Source of the DNA: Prosthecobacter debontii | GTDB taxonomy: Bacteria; Verrucomicrobiota; Verrucomicrobiia; Verrucomicrobiales; Verrucomicrobiaceae | DNA: 64,000 bases | Assembly (NCBI RefSeq): GCF_900167535.1 | Contig: NZ_FUYE01000004.1 | Span: 63,603 to 127,602, forward strand | Direction: 5' to 3' | Shown: positions 54,407-64,000 of the stretch, piece by piece | How the letters are laid out: each line of letters opens with the position of its first letter | Numbering within the stretch: the first letter of the stretch is position 1 | The notes under the pieces: model-generated | What the model saw: only the letters and a program-made list of their open reading frames with translations | Database searches by the model: none | Told to the model about the DNA's origin: nothing | Position numbers and translations under genes: made by a program

Positions 54407-57400
54407 ATGTCTTTTCCTCGTCTTCACATCATCCTCAGTCTCCTGGGGAGTTCCGGCGCGCTCTGGGGTGCTGGTCAAGGTCCGGTGGCCTTCAATCAGG
54501 ACATTCGGCCGATTTTGGCGGATGCGTGTTTCCACTGTCATGGTCCAGATCCAGGGACACGGAAAGCGGGGCTCCGTTTGGATACCGAAGCGGGTTTCTT
54601 CACGGCGAAGGAAGGTGAAAGCCCCACCGTCCTCAAGGGGAAACCTGAGGCGAGTCCGCTCTATCAACGTCTGATCACGGAGGACGAAGATGACGTGATG
54701 CCGCCGCTGGAGTCCCACAAGGAACTCAAGCCGGAACAGATCGCTAAAATTCGTACGTGGATTGAAGAAGGCGCTCCTTGGCAACCTCACTGGTCGCTGA
54801 TCAAACCGGAGCGTGCACCTCAACCGGAGGTAAAAGACAAAGCATGGCCCAAAACTCCAGTGGATCGTTTCATTTTGGCGAGTTTGGAAAGAGCTGGACT
54901 CACTCCTGCACCTGAGGCGGAAGCACATGCCCTCATCCGCCGGGTCACTCTGGATCTTACGGGTCTGCCACCCAGCCAGGAGCTTCTCCAGCGCTATCAG
55001 AGCAAGGCAGAGGGAGGACGTCTCCCGGACCTTGTTTACTCGGAGTTGGTGGATGAGCTGCTGAAGCTCCCCGTCTATGGTGAGCATCGTGCGCGCTATT
55101 GGTTGGATGCCGCTCGTTATGGAGATACTCACGGGCTGCATTTCGATAAACCGAGGGAGATGTGGCCCTATCGTGATTGGGTCGTCAGCGCCTTCAATCA
55201 AAACATGCCTTTTGATCGTTTCACGATTGAACAAATCGCCGGTGATCTACTGCCCAAGCCTACTGACGAGCAGTTGATCGCGACAGGATTTCAACGCTGT
55301 AACATCACCACGAATGAAGGCGGCACCATTGATGAAGAAAACTTGGCCAACTACGCGGCGGATCGCGTGCAGACGTTAGGCTGGGTTTACATGGGCCTAA
55401 CCACCAATTGCGCGCAATGTCACGATCATAAATTTGATCCCATTTCGGCACGAGATTACTACTCACTGGCGGCTTTCTTTCGGAACACCACCCAGAAGCC
55501 GAAAGATGGCAACGTGAAGGATGGCAATGGCCCCATTCTCGTTTTGCCCACGGAAAAAGATCGCCCGCGGTGGGATGCCTTGCCGACAGAGATCGCTCAG
55601 GCGAAGACCGAGATGCAGGAAAATCGCAAGTTGGCGGCTCCTGAGTTTGATCAGTGGCTGACTTCAGCGAAGCCCGAGGATCTGGATCAAGATGTCCCTG
55701 CCAAAGGCATGCTCGCGCATGTGCCCTTGAACGAAGGTGTCGGTAGCGAGGTCATCGGCACCTGTGGAGTCTCGCAGAAGTTTCAGGCCCTGGGGCCGAT
55801 CGTGTGGAAGCCGGATGGTAAAATTGGCCCTGCGCCTGTGATGGGGACCAATAGCACGTTTGACATCGGCGACGTGGGCGACTTTGAAAAAGATCAGGCC
55901 TTCAGTTATGGCGCTTGGGTGAGAGCAGGGAAGGTCGGCATGAGCGGGGGCATCCTGGCTCGTATGGATGAAAAGGGAGGTTATCGAGGCTGGGATCTTT
56001 ACCAGAATGACCGCAGCTATTCCGTTCACATCATCAACAACTGGCCTGATGATGCGCTGAAGGTCAGCACTCGCCGCCCCTCGGTTCGCCCGGGTGTCTG
56101 GCAGCATGTTTTTGTGACCTACAATGGCAGTGGTAAAGCCGAAGGCGTGAAGATCTACATTGATGGAGTCGCTCAGGAACTGAAGATCGACACCAATGCC
56201 TTGAAAAACACCATCCGCACGAAAACGCACACCCGCATCGGGCAGCGTAGCCATGTGCAAGTGTTCCATGAAGGCTCAGTGCAAGATGTGCGCATCTATG
56301 ATCGCCAGCTGAGCGCGGCGGAAATCACCACCATTTCAAAGGTGGGACCGCTTCGACTCATGCTGGCAGCTAGTAAGCGTGGTCCAAAGCAGAAAGAAGC
56401 GTTGTTTGAGCACTATCTGGTGACTCGCCATGCAGGTTATCAAAGCGCCAACAATCGTTCCACGAAGCTCGAAGGTGAGCAGGCTGCTATCAAGGCGCGG
56501 AGCCCTATCACTCACATTCAGGAAGAGAAGATGGATACTCAGCCCATGGCGAACATCCTGATGCGTGGCCAATACGATCAGGTGGGTGAGGCTGTGGAGG
56601 CGGCTGTGCCGGTGGCTCTGGGAAAATTGCCTGCAGAGTCACCCAAAAATCGGTTAGGCCTGGCACGTTGGCTGGTGAGCTCTGAGAATACTTTGACGGC
56701 GCGGGTCACAGTCAATCGCATGTGGCAGGAGTTGTTTGGTCGCGGCCTCGTCGTGACCAGCGAAGACTTCGGTATCATGGGCGCTGCCCCCACCCACCCC
56801 GAATTGCTGGACTGGTTGGCGGTGGAGTTCCGTGAAAGCGGTTGGGATGTGAAGCGCTTCTACAAAATGCTGGTCACGTCCTCTGCTTATCGTCAGGCGG
56901 CCACAATCACGCAAGCCAAGTTGGATAAAGATCGGGACAATGCCTTACTCAGTCGCGGTCCTCGCTTCCGCATGGATGCTGAGATGATCCGCGACTACGT
57001 TCTGGCGGCTAGCGGCACTCTGTCTCCTCGCATGGGCGGCCCTGGCACCCTGCCGTATCAACCAGAAAACATCTGGGAGGTGGTCGGGATGGGGACGGAG
57101 AAGTATGTGCAGGACCAAGGCGAAAACCTGTATCGCCGCACCGTGTATAACTTCTGGAAACGCATGGCTCCGCCAGCAAACATGGATGTCTTCAATGCTC
57201 CAAGTCGTGAAGTGAGCTGCGTGCGGCGTGATCGCACCAATACCCCGCTGCAGGCTCTGGTCGTGATGAATGACCCGCAGTTTATTGAGGCCTCACGCAG
57301 CTTGGCTCAGCGTGTCATGAAAGCGGGCGGTGATGACACGGTTAAGCTCAATGCCGTGGCCGAGCGACTGCTCTGCCGTCCTCTTAAAGAGGCCGAGTTG

Positions 57401-57583
57401 GCCATTCTCCAAGCGGGACTCAAAGATCTGCAAGCGCATTATCAAGCTCACGAGGAGGATGCCAAAGCCCTCATTGCTGTGGGTGAAGCTAAACCCGATG
57501 AAAAGCTGCCCGCTGCTGATTTGGCGGCTTGGACGATGGTGACCAGTCAGGTCATGAATCTGGATGAAGTCTTGAACAAGTAA
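54407..57583 (+). CDS. PSD1-type planctomycete cytochrome (PSCyt1-DUF1549-LamG-DUF1553)
   Basis: A 1058-residue exported protein with signal peptide (~1-22). The first domain is planctomycete cytochrome C with CFHCH (41-45) and GPDPGTRKAGLRLD after it. DUF1549 (~145-345) carries a second heme motif, CAQCH (335-339, before DHKFDPI). A LamG-like domain (~470-650, ending IYDRQLSAAEITT) separates it from DUF1553 (~750-1010, with RTNTPLQALVVMNDPQF). The DUF1501 gene follows after 13 bp, the standard partner. The role of such pairs is unknown; polysaccharide or sulfated-glycan metabolism is often suggested from context. Confidence 0.87.
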   Translation: MSFPRLHIILSLLGSSGALWGAGQGPVAFNQDIRPILADACFHCHGPDPGTRKAGLRLDTEAGFFTAKEGESPTVLKGKPEASPLYQRLITEDEDDVMPPLESHKELKPEQIAKIRTWIEEGAPWQPHWSLIKPERAPQPEVKDKAWPKTPVDRFILASLERAGLTPAPEAEAHALIRRVTLDLTGLPPSQELLQRYQSKAEGGRLPDLVYSELVDELLKLPVYGEHRARYWLDAARYGDTHGLHFDKPREMWPYRDWVVSAFNQNMPFDRFTIEQIAGDLLPKPTDEQLIATGFQRCNITTNEGGTIDEENLANYAADRVQTLGWVYMGLTTNCAQCHDHKFDPISARDYYSLAAFFRNTTQKPKDGNVKDGNGPILVLPTEKDRPRWDALPTEIAQAKTEMQENRKLAAPEFDQWLTSAKPEDLDQDVPAKGMLAHVPLNEGVGSEVIGTCGVSQKFQALGPIVWKPDGKIGPAPVMGTNSTFDIGDVGDFEKDQAFSYGAWVRAGKVGMSGGILARMDEKGGYRGWDLYQNDRSYSVHIINNWPDDALKVSTRRPSVRPGVWQHVFVTYNGSGKAEGVKIYIDGVAQELKIDTNALKNTIRTKTHTRIGQRSHVQVFHEGSVQDVRIYDRQLSAAEITTISKVGPLRLMLAASKRGPKQKEALFEHYLVTRHAGYQSANNRSTKLEGEQAAIKARSPITHIQEEKMDTQPMANILMRGQYDQVGEAVEAAVPVALGKLPAESPKNRLGLARWLVSSENTLTARVTVNRMWQELFGRGLVVTSEDFGIMGAAPTHPELLDWLAVEFRESGWDVKRFYKMLVTSSAYRQAATITQAKLDKDRDNALLSRGPRFRMDAEMIRDYVLAASGTLSPRMGGPGTLPYQPENIWEVVGMGTEKYVQDQGENLYRRTVYNFWKRMAPPANMDVFNAPSREVSCVRRDRTNTPLQALVVMNDPQFIEASRSLAQRVMKAGGDDTVKLNAVAERLLCRPLKEAELAILQAGLKDLQAHYQAHEEDAKALIAVGEAKPDEKLPAADLAAWTMVTSQVMNLDEVLNK

Positions 57584-57596
57584 CCTTTTGATCGCC

Positions 57597-59051
57597 ATGA
57601 GCCTTTTTAACGAATGGAATACCTTTGAAACCCGGCGGCAGTTCTTCGCCAAGGGCAAGAACGCCTTGGGTGGTGCTGCACTTTACTCGCTGTTAGGCTC
57701 ATCCTTGCAGCGTTCAGCCTTAGCGGGACAAGGGATGGTGATGCCGCAGTTTGCACCGAAGGCCAAACGGGTGATCTACCTGCACATGGTCGGTGGTCCT
57801 TCGCAGATGGACTTGTTTGATTACAAGCCTGTCATGAAGGATTGGTATGACAAGGACCTCCCTGCCAGCATCCGCAATGGCCAGCGGCTCACCACCATGA
57901 CGAGTGGTCAGGCAAGGTTTCCGATTGCTCCATCGAAGTTCAACTTCGCTCAGTATGGTCAGTGCGGCATGTGGATGAACTCGGACTTGTTGCCACACTT
58001 GTCTCGTCATGCCGATGACATCTGCTGGATGCGTTCTTTACACACGGAGGCCATCAATCACGAGCCTGCCATCTGCGCCATGCAGACGGGGAACCAAATC
58101 ACTGGGCGCCCCTGCCTGGGTTCATGGGCTTCGTATGGACTTGGCTCCATGAACTCGAATCTGCCTACCTTTGTGGTGCTCATCGCGACGCCGACGAATC
58201 GTGAGCAGGAGCAGGCCATCTCCTCTCGCCTTTGGTCCAGTGGTTATTTGCCGGGAGAGCATGCAGGCGTTTCGTTCCGCAGTAAGGGCGATCCCATCCT
58301 TTTCATCAATAACCCGCCAGGGGTGCCTAGCAGCGTGCGGAAGCGCACCATTGAGGGGATGAATGCTCTGAATGAGCTGAACTATCAGCAGGTCGGGGAT
58401 CCTGAGACTCACACACGTATTCAGCAGTATGAAATGGCTTTCCGCATGCAGGCCAGCGTGCCTGAGCTGACGGATATCTCCAAGGAACCCGAGCACATCT
58501 TCAAGCTTTACGGAGATGAAGCTAAAAAGCCCGGCACTTTTGCCAATAGCGTTCTGATGGCCCGTCGCCTCGCAGAGCGTGGGGTCCGCTTTACCCAGAT
58601 CTATCTGAACAACTGGGATCATCATAGCAACGTGGCGGGTCGTATGCCCAGCCAGTGCAAGGACATTGATCAGCCCTGCCATGCCTTGATCGAAGACCTC
58701 AAGCAGCGGGGGATGTTTGAAGATACACTCATCATTTGGGGCGGGGAATTTGGCCGCACCATCTATAGCCAGGGCGGACTGACGAAAGAGAACTATGGTC
58801 GAGATCACCATCCCCGCTGTTTTACCATGTGGATGGCGGGTGGTGGTGCGAAAGGTGGAGCAATCTATGGTGAGACGGACGAGTTTAGCTACAACATCGT
58901 TAAAGACCCGCTCCACATCCGTGACTTCCACGCCACGGTCTTGCACCTGCTTGGTTACGACAGTGACCGCTTCACCTACAAGTTCCAAGGACTCGACCAG
59001 AAGTTGACGGGAGTAGAGCCTGCCAAGGTGGTGCGTGAACTGATTGCCTGA
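57597..59051 (+). CDS. DUF1501 domain-containing protein, Tat-exported
   Basis: The N-terminus has a twin-arginine motif (ETRRQFFAKGKNALGGAAL). The body matches DUF1501, a member of the alkaline-phosphatase-like superfamily, with HMVGGPSQMDLFDYKP near residue 60 and IIWGGEFGRT further on. It pairs with the preceding PSD1 cytochrome. ATG 57597 is chosen over an in-frame TTG at 57588. The catalytic status is unknown. A strong hairpin lies shortly after the stop. Confidence 0.87.
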   Translation: MSLFNEWNTFETRRQFFAKGKNALGGAALYSLLGSSLQRSALAGQGMVMPQFAPKAKRVIYLHMVGGPSQMDLFDYKPVMKDWYDKDLPASIRNGQRLTTMTSGQARFPIAPSKFNFAQYGQCGMWMNSDLLPHLSRHADDICWMRSLHTEAINHEPAICAMQTGNQITGRPCLGSWASYGLGSMNSNLPTFVVLIATPTNREQEQAISSRLWSSGYLPGEHAGVSFRSKGDPILFINNPPGVPSSVRKRTIEGMNALNELNYQQVGDPETHTRIQQYEMAFRMQASVPELTDISKEPEHIFKLYGDEAKKPGTFANSVLMARRLAERGVRFTQIYLNNWDHHSNVAGRMPSQCKDIDQPCHALIEDLKQRGMFEDTLIIWGGEFGRTIYSQGGLTKENYGRDHHPRCFTMWMAGGGAKGGAIYGETDEFSYNIVKDPLHIRDFHATVLHLLGYDSDRFTYKFQGLDQKLTGVEPAKVVRELIA

Positions 59052-59067
59052 TGATTTCATGAGTGCG

Positions 59068-59091
59068 CGTTCTCCCTTTCTTGGGAGAACG
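59068..59091 (+). terminator. Hairpin after the DUF1501 gene
   Basis: CGTTCTCCC (59068-59076) and GGGAGAACG (59083-59091) form a perfect 9-bp stem with a six-base loop, 16 bp past the stop. No T-run follows, so termination efficiency is uncertain. Confidence 0.5.
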
Positions 59092-59225
59092 ACGTGATAC
59101 ATCCACAACAGTGGTGAAGAGCGAACCCTTCTTGTAGCGGAGGACACCATCTGCTCATGATTCACGAGGTCGGGGATGACGGTGCTTCTTGGCTAACCAA
59201 CCCCAAACTGAAAGGAAGAACCATC

Positions 59226-59996
59226 ATGTTGCATCTGGCAAAAAACATCAAAGGGTATCGATTGGACAGTCTGAATGGCGAGATCGGTAAGGCGCGCGAG
59301 TTTTACTTTGATGATCGCTACTGGACCGTTCGCTACCTCGTGGCCGATACCGGAGGCTGGCTGACTGGCAGACAGGTTTTAATCTCCCCCTATGCCCTCG
59401 TGGGGGCTCTGGCAGATGAGGAGAGAATCGAAGTCAATCTTACCAAGCAGCAGATCGAAGACAGCCCCTCGTTGGATTCGGACAAGCCTGTTTCTCGTCA
59501 ATTTGAGGAGAGCTACTATGGCTACTACGGTTGGCCTGTTTATTGGGCGGGCATGGACGCCTGGGGGTATTCCCCCTACCTACTTCGTGATCCAGAGGAA
59601 TGGGTGCGCTCACCCGCCAAAGAAAAGGCCTGGGACCCGCATCTGCGTAGCAGTCGCGAAGTCACCGGGTATCCCATCGAGGCGAAGGATGGTGAAATCG
59701 GTCATGTGGAGGATTTCCTCATTGATGATGTCGAGTGGACGATCCGCTACCTCGTCGTCGATACACGAAACTGGTGGCCAGGGAAAAAAGTCCTCATCGC
59801 TCCTGACTGGATTGAACGCGTGAGTTGGACGGACCATCAGGTGACCGTGAATCTGACCCGTGAAGCGATCAAGAATTCACCCGAATTTTACGAGGACGCC
59901 TTGCCTAGCCGTACGGACGAGGCTGCCCTTCACCGTCACTATGACCGTCCAGGCTACTGGGATCGCCAGCCCTCAGTTCCCTCCCAGATTGTGTGA
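59226..59996 (+). CDS. Tandem PRC-barrel domain protein
   Basis: 256 residues with two PRC-barrel domains: the first at about 5-85 (GYRLDSLNGEIGKAREFYFD, RYLVADTGGW), the second at about 140-225 (GYPIEAKDGEIGHVEDFLID, RYLVVDTRNWWPGKKVLIAP). A linker rich in Tyr and Trp joins them. PRC barrels occur in ribosome maturation and photosynthetic reaction centre H subunits; free tandem versions are thought to be stress-associated, but the role is unknown. ATG 59226 has a ribosome binding site (AAAGGAAG) at suitable distance, unlike the longer frame starting at 59157. Confidence 0.8.
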   Translation: MLHLAKNIKGYRLDSLNGEIGKAREFYFDDRYWTVRYLVADTGGWLTGRQVLISPYALVGALADEERIEVNLTKQQIEDSPSLDSDKPVSRQFEESYYGYYGWPVYWAGMDAWGYSPYLLRDPEEWVRSPAKEKAWDPHLRSSREVTGYPIEAKDGEIGHVEDFLIDDVEWTIRYLVVDTRNWWPGKKVLIAPDWIERVSWTDHQVTVNLTREAIKNSPEFYEDALPSRTDEAALHRHYDRPGYWDRQPSVPSQIV

Positions 59997-60128
59997 GCCC
60001 CATCTGGCTAAAGGGGCACCGCAGGTCCCTACGGTGATTTATCTCATGGAAAGCATGCAAGCTTTTCATGCCCCTGATGCGCACATCACAGTTGCACCCT
60101 GGCAGCGTCCATGCTCCTTAGGCGCTCC

Positions 60129-61697
60129 ATGAGCACCACAAGCAGCCACTGGGATCGCTTCCAGAAATTCTTCGTCCGTTACCCACAGATCGGTTTCTCC
60201 ATCGACATCAGTCGCATGTCCTTCGAGGAGAGTTTGTTTGAGACGCAAGCTCCTGCGATTGAAAAAGCCTTCGCGGCCATGAAGGAATTGGAGGCGGGGG
60301 CCATCGCTAACCCCGATGAAGGCCGCATGGTAGGACATTACTGGCTGCGCAATTCTTCGCTCGCTCCAGCCGAGCTTAGGGCGGAGATTGATGGCACCCT
60401 GGACGCCACGCTGGACTTTGCCGCCGACGTTCACGCAGGCAAGATCTTGGCGGCCAACGGGCAGAAATTTACCCGTGTTCTCGTCGTCGGTATCGGCGGG
60501 TCTGCTCTCGGACCTCAACTGGTTGCCCAGGCCATCACACCGGCCAATCCTCCGTTGGCCATTGATTTCTTCGACAATACCGATCCTGATGGCATGGACC
60601 GCATCGTCGCTCAGATGGGCGATGAAATCGCGACGACATTGACGTTGGTGATCTCGAAGTCGGGCGGCACCAAGGAGACCCGTAATGGCATGCTGGAAGC
60701 AGAGGCTGCTTACAAGGCCAAAGGGCTTGAGTTTGCCAAGCACGCCGTCGCAGTCACGGGATTGGGTAGTGAATTGGATAAGCACGCCATTGCCCAAGGG
60801 TGGCTGACCCGCTTCCCTATGTGGGACTGGGTCGGTGGACGCACCAGTGTAATGAGTGCCGTAGGCACCATCGCCGCAGCCCTTCAGGGGGTGGACGTTC
60901 GTCAATTCCTGGCTGGCGCTGCTGCCATGGATGAAGAAACCCGGACTCGTCCGGCTCGTGAAAACGCTGCGATGTTGCTCGCCCTCATGTGGTTCAGTGC
61001 CGGCAAGGGCAAGGGAGCCAAGGATATGGTGGTGCTGCCTTACAAAGACCGCCTGGTCTTGTTCAGCAAATACCTTCAGCAGCTCGTCATGGAATCGCTC
61101 GGGAAAGAGCACGACCTCGACGGCAATGTGGTCAATCAGGGGATCGCGGTTTATGGTAACAAAGGCTCCACCGATCAGCACGCCTATGTGCAGCAGCTTC
61201 GTGATGGCGTGAATAACTTCTTTGTGACCTTCATTCAGGTGGCAAAGGCGAGGGACACCGCCGGTTTTGAAGTGGAGCCCGGCTTCACCAGCGGAGATTA
61301 TCTCCAGGGCTTCCTGCGGGGCACCCGTGCCGCTTTGGCGGAAAAAGGTCGTGAATCCATTACCCTCAGCGTGGAGGAAGTCAGTGCCTTCACCCTCGGT
61401 TTGCTGATTGGTCTCTTTGAACGTGCCGTGGGCTACTACGCGACGCTCGTGAACGTGAACGCCTACCATCAGCCAGGTGTGGAGGCTGGTAAGAAAGCGG
61501 CTACCACTTTCCTGAAGCAGATGGGTGAGGTCCTCTCTGCCCTCTCGGGAGCTGGGCTGACGGCCGATGAATTGGGAGCAAAATTGAACGTGGATGCCGA
61601 GGATGCTTGGCACATGGCCAGCCACTTGGCTGCCAACGGTAAAGCAAAGATTGTTCCTGGGGAGACGCCGGCGGCCGACCGATTCAGTGCAGTTTAA
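60129..61697 (+). CDS. pgi: Glucose-6-phosphate isomerase
   Basis: Interconverts glucose-6-phosphate and fructose-6-phosphate in glycolysis and gluconeogenesis. Recognisable blocks are [11 protein letters not shown], the phosphate-binding [26 protein letters not shown] and [14 protein letters not shown], which together cover the family signatures. Length of about 522 residues is normal. ATG 60129 ([11 protein letters not shown]) is chosen; an upstream ATG adds six residues. Single-gene unit followed by a weak hairpin. Confidence 0.93.
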   Translation: MSTTSSHWDRFQKFFVRYPQIGFSIDISRMSFEESLFETQAPAIEKAFAAMKELEAGAIANPDEGRMVGHYWLRNSSLAPAELRAEIDGTLDATLDFAADVHAGKILAANGQKFTRVLVVGIGGSALGPQLVAQAITPANPPLAIDFFDNTDPDGMDRIVAQMGDEIATTLTLVISKSGGTKETRNGMLEAEAAYKAKGLEFAKHAVAVTGLGSELDKHAIAQGWLTRFPMWDWVGGRTSVMSAVGTIAAALQGVDVRQFLAGAAAMDEETRTRPARENAAMLLALMWFSAGKGKGAKDMVVLPYKDRLVLFSKYLQQLVMESLGKEHDLDGNVVNQGIAVYGNKGSTDQHAYVQQLRDGVNNFFVTFIQVAKARDTAGFEVEPGFTSGDYLQGFLRGTRAALAEKGRESITLSVEEVSAFTLGLLIGLFERAVGYYATLVNVNAYHQPGVEAGKKAATTFLKQMGEVLSALSGAGLTADELGAKLNVDAEDAWHMASHLAANGKAKIVPGETPAADRFSAV

Positions 61698-61701
61698 AGG
61701 A

Positions 61702-61722
61702 TTCCGCTATTGCCAAGCGGAA
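61702..61722 (+). terminator. Hairpin after pgi
   Basis: TTCCGCT (61702-61708) and AGCGGAA (61716-61722) form a 7-bp stem 4 bp after the pgi stop; a short TTTT follows a few bases later. A weak terminator candidate. Confidence 0.4.
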
Positions 61723-61763
61723 AGCGGCGTTTTATCCAGTAGGGAGTCCGCCAACTCCCCCCT

Positions 61764-62114
61764 ATGGACGATCGCTTTCCGCTTCAATATCAGATCATCT
61801 GCATCGTCTTAACGGCGCTGTTTGTATGGTCCTTCGTCATTTCGCGGGAGCCCCGGCAATGGCGGCGCCTCTATCAGTCCCACTTTTGCAAAGCGGAAGA
61901 CTTTTCAGTCAATAAGAACAAGGCGATCGACGAGCGCCTGAAAAAGATCGGCATCATCGTCTCCATGTTTTTTCTGGTGGCTGATGTCGGTTTTTTCCTC
62001 TGGGGCGCTTCGCACCAGGATCGCATGAAAAATGAGTCGATGAGCCAGGACGAGCGCTTAAAGCTGGAAGAGCTCAAGAAGATCCGCAACGCGACGCAAT
62101 CCATCGCCCGCTAA
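61764..62114 (+). CDS. Small membrane protein, function unknown
   Basis: 116 residues with two hydrophobic segments (about 9-26, IICIVLTALFVWSFVIS, and about 70-88, IGIIVSMFFLVADVGFFLWG) separated by a basic stretch. I do not recognise the family. It precedes the nucleoside transporter by 54 bp on the same strand and may share its transcript. Confidence 0.55.
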   Translation: MDDRFPLQYQIICIVLTALFVWSFVISREPRQWRRLYQSHFCKAEDFSVNKNKAIDERLKKIGIIVSMFFLVADVGFFLWGASHQDRMKNESMSQDERLKLEELKKIRNATQSIAR

Positions 62115-62168
62115 CAAAAGCTTTGCTCTCCCGGCGCGATTTCTGCGAGACTGGCTGCGCACAATCCA

Positions 62169-63422
62169 ATGTCCGCAGCCACTGCTTTCCTGGGTCTCGT
62201 CGTTTTTATCCTTCTCGCATGGATTTTATCCTCCCAACGGCGGCTATTTCCCTGGCGGACAGTCATCGCGGGATTGGGGCTGCAATTTCTCTTGGGATGG
62301 TTGATTTTAGGCACCCAAGCCGGGGCATGGTTTTTCAATCAGCTTGATGGAGTCTTCAAAAAGCTTCTGAGCTTTGCCAATGAAGGGGTGAGTTTGGTGT
62401 TCGGACCCCTTGCCAATACGGAGGTTTTGGCTCGGTCGTGGGGACCGGAAAACACCTTCGTGTTTGTGGTCACAGTGACGGGCACGATCATTCTCGTTTC
62501 AGCCATTTCCTCGGCGCTGTATCATTATGGCATCCTCCAGAGGGTGGTTCGTTTAATGGCCTGGGGGATGCGGCGACTGATGGGCACCAGTGGCAGTGAA
62601 AGCCTCGCTTCCGCGGCCAACGTGTTCATGGGGCAAAGTGAAGCCCCCTTAGTGATCAAGCCCTATCTAGCCAGCATGACCCGGAGTGAACTCATGGCGC
62701 TGATGACGGGGGGCATGGCGACGATTGCTGGTGGCGTCATGGCGGCCTATGTATCTTTTGGAATTTCGGCGGGTCACTTGCTCACCGCTTCCTTCATGAG
62801 TGCTCCCGCTGCGCTGATGATGGCCAAGATTCTTTTGCCGGAAACGCAAGTCAGTGAGACCGCTCACGGGGCAGATCGCTCGCCACCACGCGAGTCAGTG
62901 AATGGCATTGATGCCATTTGCATCGGGGCAGGGGATGGCATGAAGCTGGCGATCAATGTGATGGCCATGCTCATTGCTTTTGTCTCCATGGTGGCTTTGG
63001 CGAATTATTTGTTATCCTTGGGACTTGGGGTCGTCGGAATCACTGATGCACACCCCCTTCAAACCGTGCTCGGTTGGATCAATGCGCCTTTCGCTTGGCT
63101 CATGGGCATCCCTTGGAAAGATTGTCAGGTGGTCGGCTCGATTCTCGGGGAGCGCATCGTCTTGAATGAGTTTGTCAGTTATCTCAACCTGAGCCAGCTC
63201 AGCCAAAAGGGCGTGGCCTTGGATGTACGCAGCCAGACGATAGCGACCTATGCTCTCTGTGGATTTGCGAATTTCTCCAGCATCGCCATTCAGATCGGCG
63301 GTATCAGTGCCTTAGTGCCGAGTCGCCGTGAGGAATTGGCAAAGCTGGGGGGAAAGTCGATGATCGGTGGTTTGCTAGCCTGTTATTCCACCGCATGTGT
63401 GGCGGCAATCATCATGCCTTAA
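62169..63422 (+). CDS. Concentrative nucleoside transporter (NupC/CNT family)
   Basis: A polytopic inner-membrane symporter of 417 residues for nucleosides, driven by H+ or Na+. The CNT hallmark GQSEAPLVIKPYL is present (residues ~157-170), as are GISAGHLLTASFMSAPAAL and the later CGFANFSSIAIQIGG block. The substrate range cannot be read from sequence. It converges with the DUF58 gene, with only 14 bp between the stops. Confidence 0.9.
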   Translation: MSAATAFLGLVVFILLAWILSSQRRLFPWRTVIAGLGLQFLLGWLILGTQAGAWFFNQLDGVFKKLLSFANEGVSLVFGPLANTEVLARSWGPENTFVFVVTVTGTIILVSAISSALYHYGILQRVVRLMAWGMRRLMGTSGSESLASAANVFMGQSEAPLVIKPYLASMTRSELMALMTGGMATIAGGVMAAYVSFGISAGHLLTASFMSAPAALMMAKILLPETQVSETAHGADRSPPRESVNGIDAICIGAGDGMKLAINVMAMLIAFVSMVALANYLLSLGLGVVGITDAHPLQTVLGWINAPFAWLMGIPWKDCQVVGSILGERIVLNEFVSYLNLSQLSQKGVALDVRSQTIATYALCGFANFSSIAIQIGGISALVPSRREELAKLGGKSMIGGLLACYSTACVAAIIMP

Positions 63423-63436
63423 GGGTTGGGATTCGA

Positions 63437-64000
63437 TCAAATGCGACCAGATGCTTTGAGATCAAGATACTGATTCGCCAATGCGATAGGCAGATTTTGA
63501 GCCGTTTCATCCACGGTGAAAATGCGATTGGCGCGCAAGGAGTGCAATAGGTGGTTTCGCTGCTCATTGTAATGGCAAAGCGCACCATAGGCTGCGGCAT
63601 CCTGCAGGTTGGCGATGGGTTTGTCCGCGCGAGTTTCTAGCTCAGCCTCGCGGAGCGTGGCCACCAGCACGAGATGCCGTTTTTGCAGAAGCTTCACCGC
63701 TTTGGTCAGGTGGCTGGTGTCTTCCGTGCGCAGATTGGTGAGCAAGATAATCAGTGCCCGGCGTTTTTGCAGGGCCATCACTCGTTCGGCGGCTTCGATG
63801 AAGTCGCTCGGTTCGGTGGTGGTCTCGTAGTCGTAAAGATGGTTCAGCAACTTCGGCATGGCCGGAGCTCCTTTGACAGGTTTGAGCCAGCGCTGTGCGC
63901 CCCCAAAACCCGTGACGCCCACTTCATCCCCCTGACGGAGCGCAATGAAGGCGATCAGCAGCATGGCATTGAGACAATGATCGAATTGGGTGAGCTCACC
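63437..64000 (-). CDS. DUF58 / vWA-like protein, C-terminal part
   Basis: The frame is open to the right edge, so the N-terminus lies outside the window; about 187 residues are visible. The first visible part, QFDHCLNAMLLIAFIALRQGDEVGV, is the DUF58 core (the family usually has a D-x-x-L-N-x-x-x-x-L pattern and GD(R/E)VG), followed by an E(A)AERVMALQKRRALIILLTNL strand-helix of the von Willebrand A-like fold. Such proteins usually accompany MoxR ATPases in membrane-linked complexes. Confidence 0.75.
   Translation of the reverse strand, partial: GELTQFDHCLNAMLLIAFIALRQGDEVGVTGFGGAQRWLKPVKGAPAMPKLLNHLYDYETTTEPSDFIEAAERVMALQKRRALIILLTNLRTEDTSHLTKAVKLLQKRHLVLVATLREAELETRADKPIANLQDAAAYGALCHYNEQRNHLLHSLRANRIFTVDETAQNLPIALANQYLDLKASGRI

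Overview
The window looks like chromosome of a Verrucomicrobiota bacterium, most likely near Prosthecobacter/Verrucomicrobium. Grounds: paired PSCyt1/DUF1549/DUF1553 + DUF1501 and DUF1552 + DUF1592 gene modules, a PEP-CTERM protein built of autotransporter-type beta-strand repeats, many LamG-like secreted proteins and a Gram-negative Tol-Pal operon. No replication origin, rRNA, tRNA, CRISPR array, transposase or phage gene was seen. Genus placement is inference.

Layout. 1-934: non-coding leader with palindromes. 935-4916: complete Tol-Pal operon (tolQ-tolR-tolA-tolB-pal), genes overlapping or abutting. 5010-8933 (-): smc. 9270-11752 (-): thioredoxin-like lipoprotein and ABC exporter. 11850-15695: FAD oxidoreductase, a 156-bp MITE-like inverted-repeat element, Zn alcohol dehydrogenase, esterase. 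15752-31175 (-): the most unusual region, four co-directional genes: a PEP-CTERM beta-repeat surface protein, a winged-helix regulator with SufR-like cysteines, a diheme peroxidase with an MbnP-like N-terminal domain (an apparent MbnP-MbnH fusion), and a 2950-residue protein that joins a galactose-oxidase-type copper radical oxidase to lectin, PKD, YVTN-propeller and diheme peroxidase domains and three tandem ~290-residue modules. The last two overlap by 4 bp.

31351-34368: KamA-type radical SAM aminomutase followed by an ABC ATPase/permease pair. 34459-37288: an AT-richer patch with a NERD nuclease-domain membrane protein, an orphan gene and a LamG-like secreted protein. 37540-42653: dabB-dabA inorganic-carbon (DAB) pump with a divergent NhaR/CbbR-like LysR gene; two T-N11-A boxes lie between them. 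42790-46571: DUF1552 + DUF1592 pair. 47295-54082: full F1Fo ATP synthase operon (a-c-b-delta-alpha-gamma-beta-epsilon) with a strong hairpin after atpE and a clear intrinsic terminator. 54407-59051: PSD1 cytochrome + DUF1501 pair. 59226-64000: PRC-barrel protein, pgi, small membrane protein, CNT nucleoside transporter, and a DUF58 gene cut by the window edge.

The standout hypothesis is that the regulator, the MbnP-MbnH-like fusion and the oxidase/peroxidase hybrid form one secreted copper-heme oxidative system: the copper radical domain would produce H2O2 that diheme domains in the same operon could use for protein maturation or further oxidation. All functional calls come from reading motifs; no database search was run.
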